Origin: Selaginella moellendorffii
Taxonomy: Eukaryota > Streptophyta > Lycopodiopsida > Selaginellales > Selaginellaceae
Assembly (NCBI RefSeq): GCF_000143415.4
Contig: NW_003314399.1
Span: 148,909 to 212,908 of the forward strand
Length of the DNA stretch: 64,000 bases
Direction of reading: 5' to 3'
Position 1 is the stretch's first letter, and each line of letters starts with the position of its first letter. Shown piece after piece: positions 14,240 through 24,037 of this stretch. A program made the position numbers and the translations under genes. The notes beneath the pieces are model-generated. The model did no database searches. It was not told the DNA's origin and worked only from the letters and a program-made list of their open reading frames with translations.

Positions 14240-14529
14240 CTGCCTCCCCGGCGACGCCTGGAGGCCAGAAAAGAAAAAAACAAAGAAGGAAATCACCTTG
14301 CATTTGAATCCCAAGGGTACCATTTTAGTTCTAAGTCTTTTCAACTGATCTAGACGCGCTAACACTCAGCCATTTCTTGAGACACACATGAGACGTGATG
14401 AAGCGCCAAAAAAGAAATGGAGACACGTACCATGAGAAGCGAAGCCGCAAACAATTTCCTTGAGTAAAGGGGCACGTCCCACAATTTAGGGCTGCCAACC
14501 CAGTTTAGAACAAAATCTTACAGAGCCGT

Positions 14530-14815
14530 CCGATGGCGAATATCGGACGATCGAGAAGACTATGGAGGGAACTTTCGTCTTTCTATCCAGGAGAACGAAG
14601 CATGGGACGTATTTGATAAAGCACCTGGAAATGATAGAAATGCGAATGATGAAAAAAGTTTGGATGAAGATCAAAGGAAGTACCTCTGGCTATCGAAGTA
14701 GTGGTGTAGCTGAAAAACCAGGCATTGTCATTGCGGATATATGTGCACTTGGGGGAGAAGAACTCGAGAATTACGGCCTTTTGATAGAGCCAGGGCCAGC
14801 GCTCGCTGCTCGGCC
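14530..14815 (-). pseudogene. Decayed copy of the thioredoxin-fold gene
   Basis: This matches the intact gene at 9798-10200. The strongest part is the run around CCAGGAGAACGAAGCATGGGACG, which still encodes [10 protein letters not shown] on the minus strand, plus the stretch encoding the region after CTLC and the run AGCGCTCGCTGCTCGGCCT. The CxxC segment is lost, frames are shifted, and the N-terminal half is absent. It stops within a few bases of the PCH2 stop codon at 14823, so the fusion point lies in the PCH2 3' UTR. Confidence 0.8.
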
Positions 14816-14822
14816 TGCTCCC

Positions 14823-16915
14823 CTACTTGTCATTCGTGTCACGCTCGCTTCGTTCTCGTTGCGCTGCCTCTTTCAGTGCCACCAGAAAGTGGTGAGTGTC
14901 GACTTTAGTTTCCAAGGCCATGCCAGCGTAAGCGAGGAACGGTAGCTTTCGCAGCACCCGTCCACTGAGTCCCTGCGAATTCAGTCGTCAGGGCAGGGGA
15001 AACGAAAGAGAAATCCACCTCGGCAGCTTCAGCAGTCTGAAGCAATGAATTGGAAAGGATGTCAGGCATGCTGCAGTTCATAGACTGTAATAGTGTGTCG
15101 TAGCTTACGAAGGTCTCGCTGATGGATCCATTCTGCTGTCGACAAAGCTGGTAAAATAGTAGATTTTTGCAGACAGAAAGCACTGACCGCGGAGGATGAA
15201 ATTAGTCCAGTCCTTTCCAGCTCTTTCATACAGCTTCGTAGGATTTCGTATCGAGCTTCCAGCGTCGGTGGTCCAATGTATGCTTTTATGTCCGCTCGAT
15301 CAACAAATGCAAGGTCTGGAACCAGGTGTCAGGGATATATTTTCTGGACAATGTCGCTCGTACCAATTGCTCCAGTGATGTTTGATGTGGTCAAAACAAC
15401 AACATTAGGCCAGCTTCTCAGTTTGTCAAGCTGCGTGAGCAGAGCATTGACGACCTGTACATGATATCAATGAATCAGACGAAAACGAGAATCTCGAAAT
15501 AGCGAACCCTGATAGAGTCTGAAGGCTCGGATCCCGAAAGTGCAGCCTGTCTTGCGGCTGCCAAGCTCTCAACTTCATCTGCATCGTTACGTTAAATGCA
15601 AGCAGATGACATAAGAACGTCACTGACAGAACACCTATCAGGACGAACACAAGGGAATCGGCGTCTTCAACCAGGTCCTGGATTTTTTGGAAAAGCTTGG
15701 TGACCTGAGATCCAAAGAAAGAGTCAGAGATTACGTCAGAATCTATAGACCATACCAGCTTGCCGCTTTCTGAAAACCACTTGCTAAACAAAGAATGCGC
15801 ATTAACTTCGACGAGTTGTGATGAGTGATATCTGTGACTTATCAACATTTATGCAAGATTGTGTCAAGAGATGATCGATGGCTAGCACCTGTCCTTGAAG
15901 CGGATTGCAAGCTTTTGTGCAAGCGCTTTGCATAAGGAAGTCTTCCCCGTTCCTGGTGGACCATGTAGCAATATAACTCTACGGACAAGAATTGAAGTTG
16001 TCGCTATAACACATTACGAAAAAGAGATTACATACCGATTCCACGAAATAAGGTTGTGGTCGACTCCTTTGTCGGCGAACAGCACGGCTGTCTTCGAGTA
16101 TTGAAGAAGCCTCTGCTTCAAGCCGGTGGCGTATATCAAGCTGAAAGTCCAAAGATTAGAAGCCTGAACACAATCGGCCAGCAAAGAGCTACCTCTCCCA
16201 CAGTCCATGGAATTCTTTCGCTGGCAGGGACCACTCTTGAAAACTCGGTAGCTCCTCCGCACCATCTCCCTCGTCATCTGCTGCACCTTCCTCGTTCAGC
16301 TGGTAAGTAAGTGAACGAAGAAGTTCCGTCAGCCAGTACTACTCCTCGATCCAGAGCAAGCTTACAGTACCTGGTAAACGCTCACTTTGAAGTACACTTG
16401 CCAGAAGAGGAGAACGCAGTCCCCAGTGCCCCGACCTGAAAGAAAAGGTATGCATGGTCGACGAAAATTGGCAAAACGTAAATACCTGTGTCGCATAGAA
16501 CACTTTGGACGTTATCAATGAGAAATGCCTCTTCCGTTTGTTGAAAGTTCACAGGACCATCGACGAGGGATAGGCCTTGATTGTGAAGCATTCTGCCAGA
16601 AGAAGAAAGAAATTTCGATCAAACATCACAGTGCAGAAGAAAGTACTACCTTTCAATCGCGTCTTTGACATCCTCGTGACGCGCCGAGCTCGTCGGCTTC
16701 AGGCACACCTCGACTGACAAAACAAAACAAAACAATTCAGCATCGAATCGCGATGCCGAGGAAGAGAAAACTTTACCTGAGACCTCGATCCTGTCGCTTG
16801 AGAAAAGCGATGCATTCGAGAGCTTCGCTGTCGCATCGGCGAATGCTGGATCCAAATCTCCAGCTCCAGCGCCTCCCAATGCGCCAGCGGCCGGACACAC
16901 ATCCATGTCCGCCAT
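14823..16915 (-). CDS. PCH2: Pachytene checkpoint protein 2 / TRIP13 AAA+ ATPase
   Basis: PCH2 is a hexameric AAA+ ATPase that remodels HORMA-domain proteins (ASY1/HOP1, MAD2) in meiosis and the spindle checkpoint. The start is ATG 16915 ([15 protein letters not shown]). The N-terminal adaptor domain is spread over small exons. The ATPase core has Walker [20 protein letters not shown] near 15930-15960, the segment [21 protein letters not shown], Walker [18 protein letters not shown] (split by an intron near 15600), and [12 protein letters not shown]. The sensor and pore region includes [19 protein letters not shown] then KAYIGPP. The C-terminus has [20 protein letters not shown] and [17 protein letters not shown], as in homologs, and ends at TAG 14825-14823. 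The length of about 430 residues is normal. Confidence 0.9.
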
Positions 16916-17012
16916 AGCTCGATCGCTACCCTAAGAAAATCCCTCCAAGCAATTCAAAAGTTTGATAGTTGAAGGTGAAAAAATATTCTCTTTCACGATG
17001 TAAGTGATAAAA

Positions 17013-17831
17013 TTACACGATAGTAAGTTTTGGCTTTCTCAAGAGGCCGCGAGACTCTAGCATCTCAACTTGCGCGTAGACCCAGGGAGGATTTCTGGAA
17101 TCGTCAAGCCACAGTGCTTCTTTAGTCGATTTATGGCGAAAATCTGGACGCTTGGAGTTTTCCTGCAACACAAGCCTTCGAATCTTAAGATCTTTCGCAA
17201 GTTTATACACACAACCTTGTCGTGGCGATTATCCCAGTAGTCGTGCGGCGCTGCGAAGAAATTCTGCCATAGTCTTGAGTGCTCGTCTTGCTCCTCTACA
17301 AGCACAAACTGGTAAACAAATTGAAAGATTGGAAAAGACTCACCAGATCTTCCGGGAACATCTCCCTCCACTAGCTGGAAGTCCCTGACTCGAATCTGAG
17401 GCATATGAACTAGAGCACTGATCTTCTCAAGAACAAATGCTTACTTTTGCGATGGGTGTACTTCTCTGCATCTCCACAGAGGCGGACCCCGAGACTTGAA
17501 TCCAGTCCCCTCTCCGGACGTGTTGAATGAAGCACTCTCCAAGACCGTTGTGGAAATCCACAAAAAAGCTGCCATCGAGCATTAGATCAGACATATCGAA
17601 TAGAGAACAAACATACCAGCTCTTGTCTTCCACAAGGAGGACGGCCTTCGCAATCTTCCCAGAGAACACCTTGTAAACAGCGGGATTGCCGATAACTTTC
17701 CCAGTTAGAGTGGCAGTATTGGCAAGCGATGGATCAAAGCCGATGGTGGCGGGACGAGAATGGAGCTTTGTGCTTTCAAGTAAGCTGTGAAAGCAGCGCA
17801 AAGCGCCAGTTTGCCTTCCAATCCATCGCAT
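17013..17831 (-). CDS. OSB-like organellar single-stranded DNA-binding protein (copy A)
   Basis: OSB proteins bind single-stranded DNA in plant mitochondria or plastids and limit recombination between repeats. The ATG at 17831 gives MRWIGRQTGALRCFHSLLES, a basic N-terminus suited to organelle import. An SSB-like OB fold follows (DPSLANTATLTGKVIGNP, SWYVCSLFD, VRRGDWIQVSGSASVE). The last exons carry the PDF motif, FFAAPHDYWDNRHDK followed by RPDFRHKSTKEALWL. The stop is at 17013. It is a tandem neighbour of copy B, 65 bp away on the same strand. The two differ substantially in sequence, so the duplication is not recent. In-frame TTG and GTA codons just upstream were not used as starts. Confidence 0.85.
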
Positions 17832-17896
17832 TACCAAGCCCTACTATCTGTTCGTTAATAAACCATTAAGCAGTTTCAATAACAAGTTCTTACAGT

Positions 17897-18812
17897 TTAT
17901 TGCTCAAACCTTTTCAGGATGCCTTTGGATTCTAGAGCTTGGATTTGCGAAGGAACCCAGGAAGGCAAGTCCTGACTGTTGAGCCACAGTGCTTCTCGCG
18001 TCTCTTTGTGTTTAAAGTCTGGAGCTCTCGCATTTCTCTGAAAAAAAAGGAAAAAAAAAAAAACAAAAACGAAAAAAGAAGGAGGAAGTATGAAGTCTTG
18101 CGGCTACAATCCATTTTCAATACCTTGATTGCTCTGTTGTCCCACCATTCATTTGGAGCAGCAAAAAACTCTAGCCAGAGCCTGGCAGTCTCGATTTTGG
18201 AGTCTGATAATCTAAATATCTCAGCGAGCTACGAGCGAAAGTTTTATAAAAAAAATCTACAGCCTCACCGTTTGATTTCTCGACAAACTTAAAGTCTTTA
18301 ACAAGCACCTGGAATCAAAGGAGAATGTATAAAAAGAGAAAGAAAAAAAGAAGAGAAAGTCAATGCTTTTCCACGAACCTTAGGTGTGACGATCTTATCT
18401 CCAGGCTTTGGTACAAGCAATTCTCCTTGAACTTGAACCCAATCCCCCTTCTTAGCATGCTCAACAGCAATTTCCGAGACTGGGTCGCAGAAATCAAGCA
18501 AAAACCTGAGGAATCAAACAACATCGCTATGAAACAAACCATTTGAAAAAGAAAAAAGCTCACATACCACGAATGGGGAGTTTTTATCGAGCCATATGCG
18601 ATTCTTCCTTGCTCGCTGTAGCCCCAAGCGGGATCTTTACCTAGAAATCCAATCAAGCTCACATTATTCGCGAGATCCCTATCCCATTTGATCGTCTCTG
18701 GCCGCTGGAATCCGCCGGAGAGATCGGTGGCCGCCACTAGAGCGCGGCATTGATGCCTAAGAAAGCTACACCCTAACCGCGGCGCCTGGAAGACGATGAG
18801 ACTATTTGACAT
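17897..18812 (-). CDS. OSB-like organellar single-stranded DNA-binding protein (copy B)
   Basis: It is the tandem partner of the previous gene, with the same architecture. ATG 18812 begins MSNSLIVFQAPRLGCSFLRH, a likely targeting peptide. The OB-fold segment has DRDLANNVSLIGFLGKDPAW, HSWYV, and KKGDWVQVQGELLVPKPGD. The C-terminal PDF motif is FFAAPNEWWDNR, continuing after an intron as APDFKHKETREALWL. The frame runs to LKRFEQ and stop TAA at 17899-17897. There are four or five exons. The 366-bp gap to the HSP90 start makes this a divergent gene pair with a shared promoter. Confidence 0.85.
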
Positions 18813-18839
18813 GAGAAGAAGCGCGCCAAAGGAATATCC

Positions 18840-19050
18840 AGGGTTTAGGGTTTAAGACAACGACAAGGCTTCCAGATTTTTCCATGGTCATGCATGACCC
18901 ATGCATAACAGCCGATATTTATCCAATTACCTGTTAGCTAAAGGCCTTCTTCTAGTCGAGATTTTAACAAACAGGGATTCGCACTTGCAGGTCCCGTTAG
19001 ATGAGAATCAATCCAACGGCTGGATCTTGCCATATGGGCATGCATGACCA
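18840..19050. promoter_or_regulatory. Divergent promoter with RY (CATGCATG) palindromes and telobox
   Basis: This lies between the OSB copy B start (18812, -) and the HSP90 start (19178, +). GGTCATGCATGACC at 18886-18899 is a perfect 14-bp palindrome around an RY element. A further CATGCAT is at 18900-18906 and a second CATGCATG at 19039-19046. RY elements are bound by B3-domain factors of the ABI3/VP1/LEC2/FUS3 group. A telobox-type AGGGTTTAGGGTTT is at about 18840-18854. Function is inferred from motif and position only. Confidence 0.55.
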
Positions 19051-19177
19051 TAACAAGACCGACGAACCCTAAAAGGAGGACCGCCATAGCCATTGTTATT
19101 GTGGTTTGGTTTGGTTCGTCGTTGCCGGGCGCTAGGCGCTGGGCGCTTGTTCCTTGGAAGCTGCTATTCGCGGTGAT

Positions 19178-22100
19178 ATGAATTCCTGCTCGAGGAAGGC
19201 GCTTTCCGTCACGCTGCTGCGGACCATGGCCGTCTCTCCGGCCGCGACGTCGGTGAGATCTCTCAGCACTGCCACCGCCGCGCTGGCGCTGCGAAGCAAT
19301 GCCGACAAGGTGAGCGAAATCTCCTGCCATGGACGGATGATTGACGATTCTAGCTCGGATTTTGCAGGGCGCTAAAAGTGTTCCTCTCCAGAAGAGGTCT
19401 CAGTTTCTTCCGCTGGCACACGGCTCTAGGTTCTTGAGCTCCGGCAGGGCCATCGCTGGGAATGTTGGTTTTACATCGGAGGAGAGGCGGGCAGATTGGA
19501 ATCGAATGAGTGTTCGTGCCGAGGCTACTGTCGCCGAGGCTCCTCCGGCCGAGCCAGCGGCTGAAAAGTTCCAGTATCAAGCAGAGGTAAGAGCTATTCA
19601 TGCTAGAACAAATTCTAACACGATGCTCTACAGGTTAGTCGCTTGATGGACCTCATCGTCAACAGTCTATACAGTCACAAGGAAGTTTTTCTTCGTGAGC
19701 TCGTCAGGTACTGTTTTGCCAATTCTCTTCCCGGCTCATTTTGTTGAATCTTTACAGCAATGCGAGTGATGCGCTTGACAAGCTGCGATTCTTGAGCGTC
19801 ACTGAGCCTAGCCTTTTGGATCCTAATCCCAACCTGGAGATTCGAATCAAGGCTGATCAGGAGAAGGGGACCGTGACCATCATGTGAGTTTGCATTTTCC
19901 TTCCCAGGTTTTAATGTTCGTCTGTTTCTCTGTGCAGCGATTCTGGAGTTGGTATGACTCGCCAAGAGCTTGTGGACAGTCTCGGAACTATCGCCCAGAG
20001 TGGCACTGCAAAGTTTTTCAGCGCAATCAAGGTATGTGGCTTGTGTAGACTGGAAATTTACCCAGCTAATTATACTTGCGTGCAGGAAAATAAGGCTGCA
20101 CTCGGGGATAACAATCTGATTGGTCAATTTGGTGTTGGATTCTACTCTGCCTTTCTGGTGGCTAACAGGGTAAGGTCTTTTATTTCACACATCAACTGAA
20201 TTAACTCCCCCCCTTTTTTTAATGAAGGTTACTGTCTCAACAAGACATTCAAAGTCGGACAAACAGTGGGTTTGGGAAGGAGAGGCCAATGAAAACGACT
20301 ATTCGGTCTATGAAGAAACTGACCCCGACAAGCTTATTCCGCGAGGAACAGTCGTTACTTTGACGCTGAAGGTAACCGCGATTGGCTAAGAGAATGAGTT
20401 GAGCTTAATTGTTTCTGTTGCAGGCGGATGATAAATTTGAGTACACGGATCCAGTGAGGATTTTGAACTTGGTGAAAAACTATTCTCAGTTCATATCTTT
20501 TCCCATCTACACATGGCAAGAGAAGACAGTAGAGAAGGAGGTACTTGATGTTTGGTCTTGTTTTCTATACAATTCTTAATCGTTCATCAGGTGGAAGACA
20601 CAGAAGCTTCCGAGGCGCCTCCTGCTGATCCAGCGTCTGCTGCCATCGAAGGAGGAGAGGCACCAGCGCCACAAAAGGTGAACTTCTCGCTGTTTTGTAG
20701 ACATTTCGTTGATCTCGACTTACACTATTGTTTCAGAAAATGAAAACCATTACTCAGAAAGTCTATGACTGGGAGCTGATCAACGAGACAAAGCCTATCT
20801 GGGTAACGTGTTGATCTTGTTTGCCCCAGGCTTTCTTATATGTGAGAATGTAATAGATGAGAAGTCAAAAGGAGATTGATCCGGAAGAGTACAAGGAGTT
20901 CTTTAAGACTACGTTCAAAGAGTTTCTCCCTCCTCTAGGCTACAGTCACTTTACTACTGAGGTAAAGGTCAGTTCCGTTCGTTCTCTGCTTTAACAGCGT
21001 TTACAGGGAGAAGTCGAATTCAGAAGTTTACTGTATGTTCCTGGTATGGCACCACTGTCCCACGAGGAAAACCAAGGACTGAAAACGAAGAATATCAGGC
21101 TCTACGTAAAACGGGTGTTCATTTCCGATTCTTTTGAGGGCGACCTGGTAAGCTAAATTCAAATTTTGTGTTTGTGTCTAACACTGGGATTGTCTTTCGA
21201 TGAAGTTCCCGCGCTATCTCAGCTTTATCAAAGGTATTGTGGATTCCAACGACTTGCCTTTGAACGTATCACGAGAAATTCTTCAAGAGAGCAGAATAGT
21301 AAGATAATTGACTTGAAATCTGATTCTAGGATCTAACTTTAAAAACTGACAGGTGCGTATAATGAAGAAGCGTCTTGTCAGAAAGTCTTTTGATCTGCTG
21401 GACGAAATTGCCAACAGGGAAAAGAAGGAGGTAGCTGCACTTGCTGACTTTTGCTAGGACTTGTGCTGATACTTTTTTCTTGGTTCAGGACTACAAGATC
21501 TTTTGGACATGTTTCAGCAAGAACATCAAGCTCGGATGCATAGAAGATGCAAACAACCACAAGAGGCTTGCTCCGCTCTTGCGGTTCTTCTCGTCCAAAA
21601 ACGAGGAGGAAATGACGAACCTGGATGATTACATTCGCAACATGAAGCCTGAACAAAATGCTATCTACTTCATTGCGGCAGATACTGTGAAGAGCTGCAA
21701 GAGTGCGCCTTTTCTTGAGCAATTGCTAGCGCGGGACTACGAGGTACGTTTTATACACTACTTTTCATGGTACTAAATTCCCTCACTTGTAGGTTCTGTT
21801 CCTTGTGGATCCTATCGATGAGGTTGCTCTTACCAGCCTGCAATCTTACAAGGAAAAGAAGTTCGTTGATATTAGCAAGGAAGACCTCGATCTTGGTAAG
21901 CCGTGGTTAGATTTAAGCTTCTTCATAACCTTTTTTTCCAGGTGCTGCGGACGAAGCCAAGGAGCAGGAAATTGAAAGAGAATTCACGTACTGCTGTGAC
22001 TGGATCAAGCAAATTCTGGGCGAGAAGGTGGCCAGCGTTGGTATCTCCAATCGTCTCAGCACGTCTCCTTGTGTTCTTGTCACTGGCAAACATGGCTGGT

Positions 22101-22750
22101 CTGCCAACATGGAAAGGTTCGGTTGTGTGTGTTATCTTTCGTCTCTTCACATCATATATTTTCAGGATTATGAAAGCCCAAGCGTTGGGAGATACGAGCC
22201 AGCTCGATTACATGCGTGGAAAGAGGATACTGGAGATCAATCCCCAGCATCCCATCATCGCGAGTCTAAACGTGAGGATTTTCTCGTTTCACTTGGAACG
22301 TCCTTAAATAATCTCTCTTTCGCAGGAGGCATGCAAGTCCAGTCCACACGACACTAGAGCCCAAGAGATTGTGGAGCTTCTGTACGAGACGGCTCACGTC
22401 TCCAGCGGATTCACGGTCAGTTCATCGTTTTTTCCTCTCATTTCCTCATCTAATTCGCTCGATGATCGTTCTCTTTTCAGCCTGACAACGCCTCGGAATT
22501 CGGTGCTCGAATCTACGACATGATCGGCGTCGCTTTGGGTGGCAGACAAGTTCTCAGCGGACAGGAGGAGGAATATAGCGCTCCCAGCGCTCCCCAAGTG
22601 GATTACTCACAGGGATACTCCGGAGGATATGGAGTATCGCCACCACCGCCAGAGGCCTCCGCCGCTACGCCACCTCCGCCGCCAGCTACCGAGGCCGAGG
22701 TAGTCGTAGAGCCATCCGAGGTGAGAGAAGGCGATCCATGGAAGAGCTAA
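19178..22750 (+). CDS. Organellar HSP90 chaperone (plastid or mitochondrial type)
   Basis: This is an ATP-dependent HSP90 of the eukaryotic organellar branch. ATG 19178 starts a basic, Ser/Ala-rich presequence of about 100 residues (exon 1 19178-19309, exon 2 from 19368), ending near [16 protein letters not shown]. The ATPase domain starts [20 protein letters not shown], then [39 protein letters not shown], and [20 protein letters not shown]. The middle domain has [23 protein letters not shown]-like [11 protein letters not shown], and [15 protein letters not shown] with the catalytic Arg. The C-terminal domain has [18 protein letters not shown]. The tail is Pro-rich and ends [13 protein letters not shown], resembling the DPW tail of plastid HSP90.5 rather than the cytosolic MEEVD. 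An acidic linker ([15 protein letters not shown]) sits between N and M domains. Targeting is not decided. Confidence 0.92.
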
Positions 22751-22854
22751 AGGAAGAAATCTCCATCTAGATTTTTGTAGCACGGTCACCTTTAAAGAAA
22801 AGTTGGATTTGAGTGCTTGGGTATAAGATAGGGTTTTAAAATCTTTCTGTGGCT

Positions 22855-24037
22855 ATGGCGCCCGCGAGGCTGTGGAGAATTTGGCGCTGGCGCTTCCGCT
22901 TCTTCTGGTTGGCTTGCATCGATCGAGCGGGGCGAAGGGCGCGAATTCGATCCGCACAGCGCGTGGAGAGGAAGAAGGATGCGGCCGCTGCGCCGGATTC
23001 TCTTGGATCGGTCGCGAGGGCCGAGAATGCGGCGCCGATTTGGCAATTGCCAAATGGCGAGGGCATTGCTGGGCGGGATTTGGCGCTGCTTGTGGATGGG
23101 AAGTGGCTTAACAGTGAGATTATCAACAGCTACTTCTCGCTCATCAAGGTAAAGCATAGGTCAGCTCGTTATTCTTCTTTTCCTCATAGAGAATTTTCTT
23201 CTAGGTTCGCTCCGACAGGCCTGACAAGAATTCTTCTTCAAAGTAAGACTTTCGATCATTCGTTCCATGTTGATTGAAAACTTTGTTTTTCCTTTGATCT
23301 AATCAGGCTTCGAACCCATTGTTTCAGCAGCTTTTTCTACACCAAGCTCCAAATCGCTGGATACGAAGGCGTGCGTAGATGGTCGAAAAACATTGTGAGT
23401 TTCACTCCCCAAATCCTTGCTTGAAGTTTTTTGAGCCAATCAATCTTGATTTGCATCTCCCGAACGTAGCTACTTTACAGAACATTTTCGACCACGATCT
23501 TCTTTTGTTTCCTGTCAACCACAACAACGTACACTGGTACTATGCCCAAGCTTTTTCGAGACAATAGCATCTGATTTCTTTGTTTCCAGGTCTTTAGTTG
23601 CGGCGCATCTCAAAAACCACCGGATAGAGTACTACGACTCTTTGCTGTGCAAATCGAAAACAAAGGCATACATTCGTATCATGAAATCGGTATGTTCAAC
23701 CTTTCCTTTTCCTCGATTTTAAATAAGCTTGGCAGGTCGATGAGTACCTTCGTGAAGAGGGAGCAAACAAACATAGCATGACCAGCGTACAGAACTGGCA
23801 ACTTTGCGTTGTGGACAACATCCCGCAACAGGCAAAGACACAAAAAACGTAAAGAACTGGTTCTAAAACTTGGATGCTTGTGTTTAGACGGATGGCTCGA
23901 GCTGTGGTGTCTTCATTTGCGCCTACGCAGAGCATCTAACCCGGGGGCAGTCGCCACCTTTCTCTTTCTCGTCCAGTGACATCTACAACATCCAAGCAAA
24001 AATGGCTACTCAAATGCTACGTGGATTCATCCCCTAA
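22855..24037 (+). CDS. ULP1-type SUMO protease (C48 cysteine peptidase)
   Basis: It cleaves SUMO precursors or SUMO conjugates. ATG 22855 opens MAPARLWRIWRWRFRFFWL, a basic hydrophobic start. The region RDLALLVDGKWLNSEIINSY is the usual start of the ULP1 fold. The catalytic His is in NHNNVHW (near 23535), the Asp in RIEYYDSLL (near 23630), the Gln in the NIPQQ block (near 23825), and the Cys in TDGSSCGVFICAYAEHLTRG (near 23900). There are about seven exons, and the stop TAA is at 24035-24037. The protein is about 270 residues with little beyond the protease domain. Its last codons overlap the last codons of the convergent FUSC gene. Specificity (SUMO versus NEDD8-like) cannot be read from sequence alone. 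Confidence 0.87.
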
